DNA from: Telmatobacter sp. DSM 110680
Lineage (GTDB): Bacteria > Acidobacteriota > Terriglobia > Terriglobales > Acidobacteriaceae
DNA: 64,000 nucleotides
NCBI RefSeq assembly: GCF_039994875.1
Contig: NZ_CP121196.1
Coordinates: 4,402,001-4,466,000 of the forward strand
Direction: 5' to 3'
The notes beneath the pieces were generated by a model, which was given only the letters and a program-made list of their open reading frames with translations, was not told where the DNA came from and ran no database searches. Positions 1-7,801 of the stretch are shown here, piece by piece; positions within the stretch are counted from its first letter, which is position 1, and every line of letters starts with the position of its first letter. Made by a program: the position numbers and the translations under genes.

Positions 1-87
1 ATAGTCGTGATGCCGCGCGCGGTGCTTGATATTTCATCTGATGATGCGGAAGACAAGTCGAGCTGGCGCAAGCTTACCAGCCAGTGA
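1..87 (+). CDS. C-terminal end of an unidentified protein (partial)
   Basis: Frame 1 is open from the window edge to a TGA at 85-87 and encodes 28 residues, ending in SSWRKLTSQ. The tail is polar and charged (DDAEDKSSW), as a disordered C-terminus would be. The start and any domain lie outside the window, so no function can be given. The facing gene ends at 97, so the two converge with a 9-bp gap. An open frame of this length can occur by chance, which limits confidence. Confidence 0.4.
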   Translation: MVVMPRAVLDISSDDAEDKSSWRKLTSQ

Positions 88-96
88 GACGAAATT

Positions 97-513
97 CTAA
101 GTGATGCCGAGTACCTTTACAATGACGCGTTTGCGACGCTGTCCATCGAACTCGGCATAAAACACGCGCTGCCACGTCCCAAGATCGAGGCGGCCGTCTG
201 TTACGGGCACGGTCGTTTCGTGATGCAGAAGAAGCGATTTAAGATGAGCGTCTCCGTTGTCCTCCCCGGTCTGATGATGCTTGTAGTCCGGTCGAGCGGG
301 CGCCAATTCTTCGAGCCATTTGCCAATATCCTCGATCAGGCCGCTTTCATGATCATTCACGTAAACCGCGGCGGTGATGTGCATGGGAGAAACGAAGCAT
401 AGTCCGTCCTTGACTCCACTGCGCTTTACGATCTGCTCCACCTGATCGGTAATGTGCACAATCTCGCGGCGCTCTTTAGTTTCAAAGATCAGATACTCAG
501 TATGGCTTTTCAT
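97..513 (-). CDS. yjbQ: YjbQ/UPF0047 family protein
   Basis: This 138-residue protein belongs to the YjbQ (UPF0047) family, small cytosolic beta-sandwich proteins; E. coli YjbQ has weak thiamine-phosphate synthase activity, but the physiological role is unsettled. Visible family signatures are SPMHITAAVYVNDHESGL (about residues 43-60), the His-rich HHQTGEDNGDAHLKSLLL, and the C-terminal DLGTWQRVFYAEFDGQRRKR. I chose the ATG at 513 because a CAGGAGC ribosome-binding site lies just upstream and family proteins begin near there. The open frame extends 40 codons further without family similarity. It is divergent from the TPR gene starting at 590, so the 76-bp gap probably holds both promoters. 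Confidence 0.88.
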   Translation of the reverse strand: MKSHTEYLIFETKERREIVHITDQVEQIVKRSGVKDGLCFVSPMHITAAVYVNDHESGLIEDIGKWLEELAPARPDYKHHQTGEDNGDAHLKSLLLHHETTVPVTDGRLDLGTWQRVFYAEFDGQRRKRVIVKVLGIT

Positions 514-589
514 GGTTTGGCTCCTGCCAGCGAGCTGGCCGTTGGCGGCGTGACGCTCTAGCCTTATCCTAAAGAAAGGCGTGACCGGA

Positions 590-949
590 ATGAGCTCAAA
601 CGAAGCAGAACGCCTATCCCAGGATGGGCTCAATCAACTGGCTGCGGGTTCCGCAGCTGAAGCAGTTCATAGCTTTCGAGCGGCTATTTCCGCTGATCCC
701 AACTACTTTGAGGCGCACCACGGGCTCATTCGGGCCTTGCGCGATGCTGGACGGATTGAACAATCAGTGGCTGCGGCACTCGCACTTACCGCGTTGACAC
801 CGAACGATCCCCTGGCCCACACTGCGCTGTCCATCTCTCTACAACAGGGCGGTCACGTTCCAGAAGCTGAAGCGGCGGCAGCGCGAGCGCGAATCTTGGA
901 GTGGAAGTCTCAACTTCAAAGATCAACCGACCCGGACGATCTGCGGTGA
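590..949 (+). CDS. small tetratricopeptide-repeat (TPR) protein
   Basis: A 119-residue, mostly helical protein with about two to three TPR units. Typical TPR spacing and residues are seen in GLNQLAAGSAAEAVHSFRAA, followed by DPNYFEAHHGLIRALRDAGR and TPNDPLAHTALSISLQQGG. There is no signal peptide, so it is probably a cytosolic protein-interaction module. The ATG at 590 has an AAGAAAGG element about 10 bases upstream; the in-frame GTG at 581 has no room for one. Its TGA overlaps the GTG start of the following DNA glycosylase (GTGA), suggesting translational coupling. The partner is unknown. Confidence 0.75.
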   Translation: MSSNEAERLSQDGLNQLAAGSAAEAVHSFRAAISADPNYFEAHHGLIRALRDAGRIEQSVAAALALTALTPNDPLAHTALSISLQQGGHVPEAEAAAARARILEWKSQLQRSTDPDDLR

Positions 950-1668
950 CGAAGCAATCACGGCACGATCCTGGCCGGCGATTGCGCAGGATGCACGATT
1001 ACCTCGAGCGGGCTTATGGACCCCAGCACTGGTGGCCCGCAGAAACAACTTTCGAGGTAATCCTTGGCGCCTATCTCACGCAGAACACCTCGTGGAAAGC
1101 GGTAGAGGTATCGCTTGCCAATCTCCGTAATGCCGAGGCGCTCACGATCGAGGGGATTCGAGATACCTCCGTTGAAAGGTTGCAGGATCTGGTTCGTCCT
1201 TCGGGCTTTCACACGCGCAAAGCGCCGGCGCTCAAGGCCTTCGTCACAATGCTCGATGCCGAATTCGACGGTTCACTTGAACGGCTGGCGGCGGGTCAGA
1301 CTGCGGCCATACGCAATCGGCTGCTTGCATTGCCCGGCGTAGGTCCTGAGACGGCCGACGCCATTCTTCTCTACGCCCTTAACCACCCGGTTCCTGTTGC
1401 GGACGAGTACCTCGGCCGGATTGCGACCCGGCATAAATTGATTTTTCCAGAACCCGCGAAGAATCGAAGCGGATACGAATCCCTCGTTCAACTCACCCGC
1501 AAGGCTTTCTGCCACGACCCAATTGAAATACAGGCGAAGATGTTCAACGATTTTCATGCGCTGACAGTCGCCGTCGGCAAAGCACACTGCGGTAAAACGC
1601 CGAGTTGTGAAGGATGCCCCCTGGCTGACGATTTGCAGTATGTCCAAAAAGCCATGAAGCACCATTGA
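946..1668 (+). CDS. HhH-GPD DNA glycosylase, MagIII/endonuclease III-like
   Basis: Base-excision repair glycosylase of the endonuclease III superfamily, 240 residues. The N-terminal WWPAETTFEVILGAYLTQNT resembles the MagIII (3-methyladenine glycosylase) branch. The helix-hairpin-helix is LPGVGPETADAILLYAL, followed by the catalytic-loop Asp in VPVADEYLGRI. The lysine that makes endonuclease III a lyase (GVGRKTA) is replaced by Glu (GVGPETA), as I recall for MagIII, so a monofunctional glycosylase is expected. The C-terminus has CGKTPSCEGCPL, only three of the four cysteines of the usual [4Fe-4S] loop in the expected places. I prefer the GTG at 946, which overlaps the upstream TGA; a GTG at 901 is also in frame. 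Confidence 0.82.
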   Translation: MTKQSRHDPGRRLRRMHDYLERAYGPQHWWPAETTFEVILGAYLTQNTSWKAVEVSLANLRNAEALTIEGIRDTSVERLQDLVRPSGFHTRKAPALKAFVTMLDAEFDGSLERLAAGQTAAIRNRLLALPGVGPETADAILLYALNHPVPVADEYLGRIATRHKLIFPEPAKNRSGYESLVQLTRKAFCHDPIEIQAKMFNDFHALTVAVGKAHCGKTPSCEGCPLADDLQYVQKAMKHH

Positions 1669-1718
1669 CTCCAAACTTCTCGGTCATCAGCTCTCGCCAC
1701 TAAGTTTTTCGCAAATGA

Positions 1719-1756
1719 CAGCAAGGGCTCACTCTGGTGGGAGTGAGCCCTTGCTG
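1719..1756. terminator. bidirectional intrinsic terminator
   Basis: A perfect 16-bp inverted repeat (1719-1734 with 1741-1756, arm GCAAGGGCTCACTC) encloses a 6-base loop. It is followed by CTTTCT on the plus strand and preceded by GTTTTTC, which gives a T-run on the minus strand. It sits between two converging genes, the glycosylase and the Big_2 lipoprotein, and so probably ends both transcripts. Confidence 0.85.
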
Positions 1757-1796
1757 CTTTCTACGCGATCGGGGGAACGCGTACAACCTTCCAACG

Positions 1797-4766
1797 TTAA
1801 TTGACGCTCAGGATGGTCGATCCCGGAGTGCCATTCAAAGTCGCCGTAACGCTCGTCTGTCCATGGGTGACGCTGGATGCGACGCCCTTCTGATTTACCA
1901 CCGCAACAGTCGGCGCGGACGACGTCCACGTTGCAATTGAAGTGATGTCCTGGGTTGAACCATCGCTGAACAGCCCGCTCGCAGCAAATTGTTGCAGGGC
2001 GCCGAGCGCGATGGTTGGGTTTGCCGGGGTTACGGTGATCGATTGAATTGTCGCATTCGAAACCGTCAGTGTCGCTGTCGCCGGCGTCTGACCGTTGACA
2101 GAGCCGGTGATGGTTACAGATCCGGCAGCTATTCCGGTTGCGATGCCTTGCCGGTTGATCACTGCATCCTGGTAATTCGAGGTTTGCCAGCGAGCAGATG
2201 CTGTTAGATCTACCGTGGTGACGCCGTCACTCAGCGTGGCAGTCAGTGCAAAGGGCACCGTAGTACCCATTGCAACCGTTGCCGGAGACGGAGTGATCGC
2301 AAGTGACTGTATCGTCATCGACGTGATATTGACGTTGGTTTGGCCGGTGATCCCATTGAGCCTGGCATACACGACCACAGGTTGATTTGTAGCTTTCTTG
2401 GTGCGCAGAACGCCGCTCCCGTTGACCATCGCATACCGGGCTGAGCTGGTATGCCATGACACTCCGGAGAGCACGATCTGCGAACCATCGCTGAAAGTGC
2501 CAATCGCTGTCAGTTGCACCTTTGAATGCGGTGGCACAGTTGGACTGTCAGGCGTGATCTTGATTCCCACCAGGGTCGCTGTCGTGACAGTCAGCGTTGC
2601 CGAACCGCTTATGCTGCCCGACGTGGCAGTAATCGTCGTAACGCCAGCGCTGATACCGTTTGCCAGACCGCCTGCGTTGATCAATGCAAACGACGCATTC
2701 GACGAGCTCCAGATCACCTGCGATGTCAGGTCCTGCGTGCTGTTGTCTGTGAAGACTCCGGTTGCCGTGTACTGAACGTTGCCGTTGATGCCGACCACCG
2801 TCGACACTGGAGTTACAACGATGTTCGACAGGGTTGCCGAAGTCACCGTCAACGAAGCCGTCGCCGTCATCGAATCGAAAGCAACCGTGATTGTCGCCTG
2901 CCCCGGCGTAAATCCAGTCGCCAGTCCGTTGGAGTCAATTCCGGCAACCGAAGGCAGAGATGACAACCAGGAGAGTCCGGCCGTCACAGGCTGGATGCTT
3001 CCATCGCTGTAAACCACGTTCACGGCATATTGCTGCGTGGTCCCGCTGGCAATCGAGGCAGTCGCAGGTGTGATCTGCAGCGACTCCGGTACAGCAGAGG
3101 TGATGTAAACGGTGGTGGTATTCGTCATGCCACCGTAGCTTGCGGTAATCGTGACCGGGTTGTTATTGCTGTTTGCAACTCCCGTAACGATGCCAGTGTT
3201 TGGATCAACAGATGCAAGTGTCGAATCGGACGACGACCAGGTCGCGTTCGTGATGGTCTGCGTGCTGTTGTCACTGTAAGTGCCAGTCAGCGCCAACGGG
3301 TATTGACCACCAACCGGGATGTACTGGCCGTCAGGGGCAATATCGATCTCAGTCAAAACTGCCGCCGTCACCGTGAGAGCCGCCATTCCAGGCGTAGCTG
3401 TTCCGGAACTTGCCGTAATCATTGCCGCGCCCGTGCTTACACCAGTAGCGAGGCCTGTCTGGTCGATCGTGGCAAAGTTTGTGGCGTTGGAACTCCATGT
3501 CACGCTGTTGGTGATGTCGGTCGTGCTGCCATCTGAGAAAATACCGTTCGCAGTAAATGCTTGTGTCTGGCCTGTTGCGATGGATGCCGTCGCGGGAGTC
3601 ACCATGATGGACAACAACAATGCGGAGGTCACAGTGGCAACAGCCGACCCTGACTTGGATCCAATCGTCGCCGTGATCGTTGAACCGCCCGCTGCCACGC
3701 CCGTCACCAATCCCGACGAACTAACCGTCGCATACGCGGTGCTCGCAGCGGTCCAGGTAGCCTGGCTGGTCACGTCGCTCGAAGTGCCATCGCTGTAAAC
3801 GCCCATTGCAGATAACTGCTTGCTCTGGCCGGACGCTATTGTGAACGCGACTGGCGCAACGGTGATCGACACAAGCGAAGGAGCGTTCACCACTACATTG
3901 CCTGTCCCCGAAACGCCGCTCATGGATGCCGTCACGGTGACCGACCCAGCCTTGAGGGCAGTCAGAAGACCGACGCTATTCACCACCGCTACGGTCGAGT
4001 CCGACGATCCCCACACCACCTGCGTGGTGATCGGCTGCGTTGTGCTATCCGAAAACACTCCGGTCGCGGTAAGTTGCTCGGTGCCACCGGACGCCAGAGA
4101 AGGAGAAGGCGTTCCTACATTGATTGATGTGAGGACAGCAGAGCTGACTGTGACACTTGCATTACCAGTAACCGAACTCATCGTTGCAGAAATCGTCACC
4201 GATCCTGCTTTCAGGGATTTCAACATTCCTGAACTGCTGACCGTGGCGATGGTGGAATCAGAACTCTGCCAGGTCACCTGGCTGGTGATTGCCTGCGTAC
4301 TGCTATCTGTGTACGTCCCCTCTGCGGTAAGCTGCTCGCTCACGCCGGCAGCCACCGGGGAGCCGCCCGAAATAGAAATCGAAGAAAGGGCCGCGCCGTT
4401 CACCGTCACCGTCATGGTGCCGCTAACCGAACCCTGGGCTGCAGTCGCGATCACCGACCCTGCCTTTTTGCTGGTCAGGAGGCCGGTGGCGCTGGCCGTC
4501 GCTACAGTGGCGTCTGAGGTTGACCACGTCACACTCGATGAAATGTCTTTGATGGTTCCATCGCTGTAGTTGCCTTGGGCGACTAATTGCAAAGAAGCCC
4601 CCGCGGCAACAGATGTGACGGCATTCTTGCCGTAAACCGTGATCGAAGCAAGGGTCGGGGTTCCATTCGAGCTCTGGGAATTCGACTTGCTGCTGCCGCC
4701 GCCACAACCTGAGAAACCAAGGCAAAAAATCAAAATCGTGCTCAACAAGACGCCTAACTTCTTCAT
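1797..4766 (-). CDS. lipoprotein with eleven tandem Big_2 (Ig-like) domains
   Basis: A 989-residue surface lipoprotein. The N-terminus (MKKLGVLLSTILIFCLGFSGC) is a type II signal peptide with lipobox GFSGC. Next come a Gly/Ser/Asn-rich linker and about eleven Ig-like Big_2 repeats of roughly 85 residues. Each repeat shows the pattern of a ...YSDGS... strand, a ...SSVTWSSSD... Trp strand, a ...GLATGVAAGS... turn and a final TVTVT strand. Counting the Trp strand gives eleven copies. Such arrays act as extended stalks or adhesins; no enzymatic domain is present. The ATG at 4766 has AGAGGAAGAGG upstream; 22 extra codons precede it in frame. Composition is Ser/Thr/Val-rich and Lys-poor. Confidence 0.88.
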   Translation of the reverse strand: MKKLGVLLSTILIFCLGFSGCGGGSSKSNSQSSNGTPTLASITVYGKNAVTSVAAGASLQLVAQGNYSDGTIKDISSSVTWSTSDATVATASATGLLTSKKAGSVIATAAQGSVSGTMTVTVNGAALSSISISGGSPVAAGVSEQLTAEGTYTDSSTQAITSQVTWQSSDSTIATVSSSGMLKSLKAGSVTISATMSSVTGNASVTVSSAVLTSINVGTPSPSLASGGTEQLTATGVFSDSTTQPITTQVVWGSSDSTVAVVNSVGLLTALKAGSVTVTASMSGVSGTGNVVVNAPSLVSITVAPVAFTIASGQSKQLSAMGVYSDGTSSDVTSQATWTAASTAYATVSSSGLVTGVAAGGSTITATIGSKSGSAVATVTSALLLSIMVTPATASIATGQTQAFTANGIFSDGSTTDITNSVTWSSNATNFATIDQTGLATGVSTGAAMITASSGTATPGMAALTVTAAVLTEIDIAPDGQYIPVGGQYPLALTGTYSDNSTQTITNATWSSSDSTLASVDPNTGIVTGVANSNNNPVTITASYGGMTNTTTVYITSAVPESLQITPATASIASGTTQQYAVNVVYSDGSIQPVTAGLSWLSSLPSVAGIDSNGLATGFTPGQATITVAFDSMTATASLTVTSATLSNIVVTPVSTVVGINGNVQYTATGVFTDNSTQDLTSQVIWSSSNASFALINAGGLANGISAGVTTITATSGSISGSATLTVTTATLVGIKITPDSPTVPPHSKVQLTAIGTFSDGSQIVLSGVSWHTSSARYAMVNGSGVLRTKKATNQPVVVYARLNGITGQTNVNITSMTIQSLAITPSPATVAMGTTVPFALTATLSDGVTTVDLTASARWQTSNYQDAVINRQGIATGIAAGSVTITGSVNGQTPATATLTVSNATIQSITVTPANPTIALGALQQFAASGLFSDGSTQDITSIATWTSSAPTVAVVNQKGVASSVTHGQTSVTATLNGTPGSTILSVN

Positions 4767-5423
4767 AGCGCGAACCTCTTCCTCTAAATCATTCATTGCA
4801 TGTCCGTCTGCGCATTCCTGCCAAAGCGTCACTGGACGCTCAGCGGCCCGGGGGAAACGCCATATCGTCGTTTATGAAGTCCAACGACGATTGATCGCGA
4901 TCCGACTGCTTATGCGCGCGGGGATTGCAGCGCAGTTATTGGAAGCGGAAGGGAAACCTGTTACACAATCTCCGTACTTCGCAACGATTCCCAGTCTGAG
5001 AGGCTCTCATATGCCGGGTAAATACAACCTTGGTGTATCGGGACTGACTTGGTAATAGCACGATAAGTGAATCACTTACCCGGACCTCGTCAAATCCTCT
5101 GGTGTTCGGCACAATCGAACCTCGAAAGCCATGTATCGCAATTTTGCGATAGATCATTTTCGAGAACGATAGATCGTAGTTACAGTACTTAAGTAAGTTC
5201 GAATGGAATTCGGGAAAAATCGAACCTTGTTTTCGAACCTCATCAAGAGTAAGGCCGATTCGTTTGAGTCATGGACAATAAATAGTTTCTGTCCTTACGA
5301 GAGTCATCAACACGTATTGCTTAAGAGATATAGTGATTAGGCATTTTGCCGCGAAGGAATTGTTGCACAATGTCCACCAGCCAGAGGAAAGCACGAGAAT
5401 ACCCTCTACTCGGGCGCGTCTAG
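4767..5423. other. long AT-richer non-coding region with palindromes
   Basis: No convincing gene lies in these 657 bases; open frames here lack codon character and ribosome-binding sites. The central part (about 5040-5400) is clearly more AT-rich than its surroundings. It holds two palindromes (5065-5077 and 5134-5151) and three copies of TCGAACCT (5115, 5220, 5233). Because the Big_2 lipoprotein is transcribed leftward from 4766 and the DUF190 gene ends at 5424, this stretch is most simply the regulatory region of the lipoprotein. A small RNA cannot be excluded. Confidence 0.6.
5134..5151. promoter_or_regulatory. perfect 18-bp palindrome, candidate operator
   Basis: TATCGCAATTTTGCGATA is a perfect inverted repeat with 8-bp arms and a TT centre, in AT-rich non-coding DNA about 370 bases upstream of the Big_2 lipoprotein start. 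The lack of a T-run and the even symmetry favour a dimeric regulator site over a terminator. A second short palindrome, AAGTGAATCACTT, lies at 5065-5077. The regulator is unknown. Confidence 0.55.
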
Positions 5424-5783
5424 TTACAATTTTGCCGCTTCATTCTCCGACGTCCGCGAATATCGAATAACTTCGACACGAGACATCGCAATCAGGCCTT
5501 CTTCGACCATGACGTCTAGATGGGGAATCAGCTTTTCGATCTGCTCCTCACGGTCGATCACAGTTAGCATCATGGGCGCATCTTTTGAGAACATCCAATG
5601 ACTGGCATGATGAATCCGCGTGCTGGCACCATATCCTTCGATGCCTCGATACACGGTGGCACCGGCCATCCCCAGTTCCATACATTTGGCGACAATCGCT
5701 TCGTGGAGTGGCTTGCCCTGCCATTTGTCGGCTTCGCCGAAGTGAATGCGCAACATGCGAGCTTGAAATTGGTCTTTCATCAT
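5424..5783 (-). CDS. single-domain DUF190 protein
   Basis: A 119-residue cytosolic protein made of one DUF190 domain, a PII-like ferredoxin fold usually encoded beside the fluoride channel gene crcB. Family features are LRIHFGEADKWQGKPLHEAI (residues ~10-29), the conserved GMAGATVYRGIEGYGA turn, and the MLTVIDREEQI / VMVEEGLIAMSRVEVIRY C-terminal half. Two adjacent start codons (5783 and 5780) follow AGAGG; the second has better spacing. It begins 11 bases after the two-domain DUF190 gene stops, so the pair forms an operon. No crcB is nearby, so a fluoride role is not established. Confidence 0.82.
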   Translation of the reverse strand: MMKDQFQARMLRIHFGEADKWQGKPLHEAIVAKCMELGMAGATVYRGIEGYGASTRIHHASHWMFSKDAPMMLTVIDREEQIEKLIPHLDVMVEEGLIAMSRVEVIRYSRTSENEAAKL

Positions 5784-5794
5784 TGAGCCTCTGC

Positions 5795-6538
5795 TCACAC
5801 TGAAGCACTTCCTGCGCCGTTCGCAGACTCGTCTGTATTCAGTGCGCGGTAGGAATACTTGATGATGTCCACATCTGATAGAACGACCAGCCCCTCTTCC
5901 ACCATCTGATCGACCAGTGGGAGAAAGGATCTCAGCCTCTCCTCGGTATCGACAGTCGAAAGCATAATGGAGCAATCGTGCGACATGTGCAGAGCCTTGT
6001 CCTTGTGCATGCGCCGGTTTGCGCCGTAGCCGAGGATCCCCCGGTAGACGGTGACGCCAGCGATATCGTTAGCTCGCATAGCTTCGACCAAGGCTTTATA
6101 GAGTGGCTTGTTTTTCCACTGATCGGATTCACCGATGTAAATGCGCATCATCTTCGCCTTGCCCTCTATCTTCAAATGCGCAGGAGGAGTAGCGTTCTTC
6201 GGCTTGGAAACTTGAGCGGGCTTAGCCAGGGTAGTTTCCTGAATCTCAATCATTCCGCTGCCAGCCAACTCTTCCAGCTTTCCAAGAATCTCGTTAACCT
6301 TCTCCATCGATTCGATAAATTCGATCTTCAACGGAAGATGGTCTGAAATCTCGACGGTGCTGGCGGAGTGCATGTGGTGATCTGCGCCGAAGCCGGCGAT
6401 TCCCTTCATGACAGTTGCGCCGGAAACGCCGCGATAAAAGAGAAAGTCGAGGATGCTCGAATACGTGGGAACCCCGTGATGCTTCGACCCCTCGCTCAGA
6501 TAGATGGAAACTTTCATGGCCTTTCCTGCACTCAACAT
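5795..6538 (-). CDS. tandem double-domain DUF190 protein
   Basis: A 247-residue protein with two DUF190 domains, residues about 8-105 and 128-230, joined by a Pro/Lys/Ala-rich linker. Domain 1 has MKVSIYLSEGSKHHGVPTYS and GVSGATVMKGIAGFGA. Domain 2 has MRIYIGESDQWKNKPLYKAL and GVTVYRGILGYGA and is closer to the single-domain protein downstream, implying internal duplication. The ATG at 6538 is preceded by GGGAGGA at good spacing. A fused pair plus a separate copy gives three PII-like units, which could assemble a trimer-like sensor; that is inference. No signal peptide is seen. Confidence 0.82.
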   Translation of the reverse strand: MLSAGKAMKVSIYLSEGSKHHGVPTYSSILDFLFYRGVSGATVMKGIAGFGADHHMHSASTVEISDHLPLKIEFIESMEKVNEILGKLEELAGSGMIEIQETTLAKPAQVSKPKNATPPAHLKIEGKAKMMRIYIGESDQWKNKPLYKALVEAMRANDIAGVTVYRGILGYGANRRMHKDKALHMSHDCSIMLSTVDTEERLRSFLPLVDQMVEEGLVVLSDVDIIKYSYRALNTDESANGAGSASV

Positions 6539-6874
6539 ACGTCCTCCCTCAGGAATGCAACGCGTCGCGAGACAAGAAATTCAAGTGCACGAGACGGTGC
6601 TCCATCCGGCTCTAGCTCATTTTGGTTCGGCGCTCAGATGTTTCAGTTCTTGCGCCAATTGTTGGGGATAGTCTAGTCGCGCCGACTGTGCTCAAGCGCC
6701 GCGGTAACCCCCGCTGAGCGGCGAGGGATCTCATCCTCCCACAAGAAGGAAGAATGACCGGGCACCGCCCACAGGAAAAGCCCCCAAGTTTGGGGGCTTT
6801 TTGTACCATTCGTTGTGATCGTTCAGTGACTTGACTTGCCGCCACCAAAACAAGAATAAGTTCTTTGTTTTGTA
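6539..6874. other. intergenic region between DUF190 operon and tRNA-Asp
   Basis: About 336 bases without a supported gene. It contains the terminator at 6776-6801 and, nearer the DUF190 genes, a G+C-rich stretch that should hold their promoter. I looked on the minus strand for the fluoride riboswitch core because of the DUF190 genes and did not find it. Confidence 0.5.
6776..6801. terminator. bidirectional intrinsic terminator after tRNA-Asp
   Basis: Arms AAAAGCCCCC (6776-6785) and GGGGGCTTTT (6792-6801) form a perfect 10-bp stem with a 6-base loop, and both strands end in a T-run. On the minus strand it lies about 70 bases beyond the tRNA-Asp 3' end and is its likely terminator. Confidence 0.88.
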
Positions 6875-6952
<78 letters not shown>

Positions 6953-7195
6953 GAATGAATCTGGAAAACCGTTGCCGGTGCGCGGGTCAGGAGTGCAGCA
7001 CTCACTTCACCTTTGCGCGGCCGGATTCAAGGCAGAATCCAAGCTGCGTTTCGCTTCCGCAACATCATTGAGTGTATCAGAAAAGAGCCACTGCAATGCC
7101 GTACGGCACGGGCATTTCTCCAGCGGCATGGACCCCGATCCCGTTCAATCCAAAAAACCTGTCAACGCAAAGCTTCGATCATCTACGCTGCATTT

Positions 7196-7801
7196 ATGAA
7201 ACGACCTCGAGTCCGGCACCTGATCGTTTTGCTGAGCTTAATATCCTTCACTTCCCTTCTTGCTAGCGCACCGATAGGTTCGGATGCTCGCGCACGCGAA
7301 CTTATGCAGCTGCTGCGCCTTTCTGTGCTGCCGAAGGAGTCAGGATATCTTGGTCTGATCGGAGAATCGGCGCAAAGGGTTCAAATGGATGGGCGCTCCC
7401 TGCGTGTTCAGAGCCAGGTGTACTACATGCTCACAAGCGATCGGCCGGTCAACTATCTTCACTGGCTCGCGCCCGACGATACGCACATCCTCATCGAAGG
7501 CGGCCCGGTCGATTACTTCATCTTTCATCCCGATGGCCATGTTGAAAAGATCGTTTTAGGCAGGGATGTGGCAGCCGGCGAACGGCCCGTAGTAGCGGTT
7601 CCAGGAGGATGCTGGAAGGCTCTCCGTCTACATGCAGGCGCGAGGTACGCGCTCATGGCCAATGCGCTTTCGCCCGAGTTCACCCCAGACCGCGTCAAAA
7701 TCGGTGAAGGATCCGCGTGGGTCAAGCGCTTCTCAGGAGCAGCCCCGTGGGCCACACCTGAAAACTTGCGCGCACTGATCGGCCCGAACTGGGTTCCTTA
7801 A
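7196..7801 (+). CDS. exported cupin_5 (DUF985) family protein
   Basis: A 201-residue protein. The first about 25 residues (MKRPRVRHLIVLLSLISFTSL) form a signal peptide, which is unusual because most DUF985/cupin_5 proteins are cytosolic and about 150-170 residues. The mature part has family motifs: LRLSVLPKESGYLGLIGES, VYYMLTSDRPVNYLHWLAPD, the repeated FHPDG, and VPGGCWKALRLHAGARYALM. Family proteins are single-domain beta-barrel cupins of unknown reaction. No clear ribosome-binding site precedes the ATG at 7196; the frame stays open to 7013 but upstream codons look non-coding. Its TAA overlaps the stop of the convergent IclR gene by four bases. Confidence 0.78.
   Translation: MKRPRVRHLIVLLSLISFTSLLASAPIGSDARARELMQLLRLSVLPKESGYLGLIGESAQRVQMDGRSLRVQSQVYYMLTSDRPVNYLHWLAPDDTHILIEGGPVDYFIFHPDGHVEKIVLGRDVAAGERPVVAVPGGCWKALRLHAGARYALMANALSPEFTPDRVKIGEGSAWVKRFSGAAPWATPENLRALIGPNWVP

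Noticed and set aside
3820..4569. 249-codon plus-strand frame inside the Big_2 lipoprotein
   Set aside because: Antisense shadow of the repetitive Ser/Thr/Val codons; no ribosome-binding site, and neighbouring antisense frames break up irregularly.
6539..6800. Fluoride riboswitch upstream of the DUF190 operon
   Set aside because: Looked for because DUF190 often accompanies crcB, but the conserved core and its pairing were not found on the minus strand.
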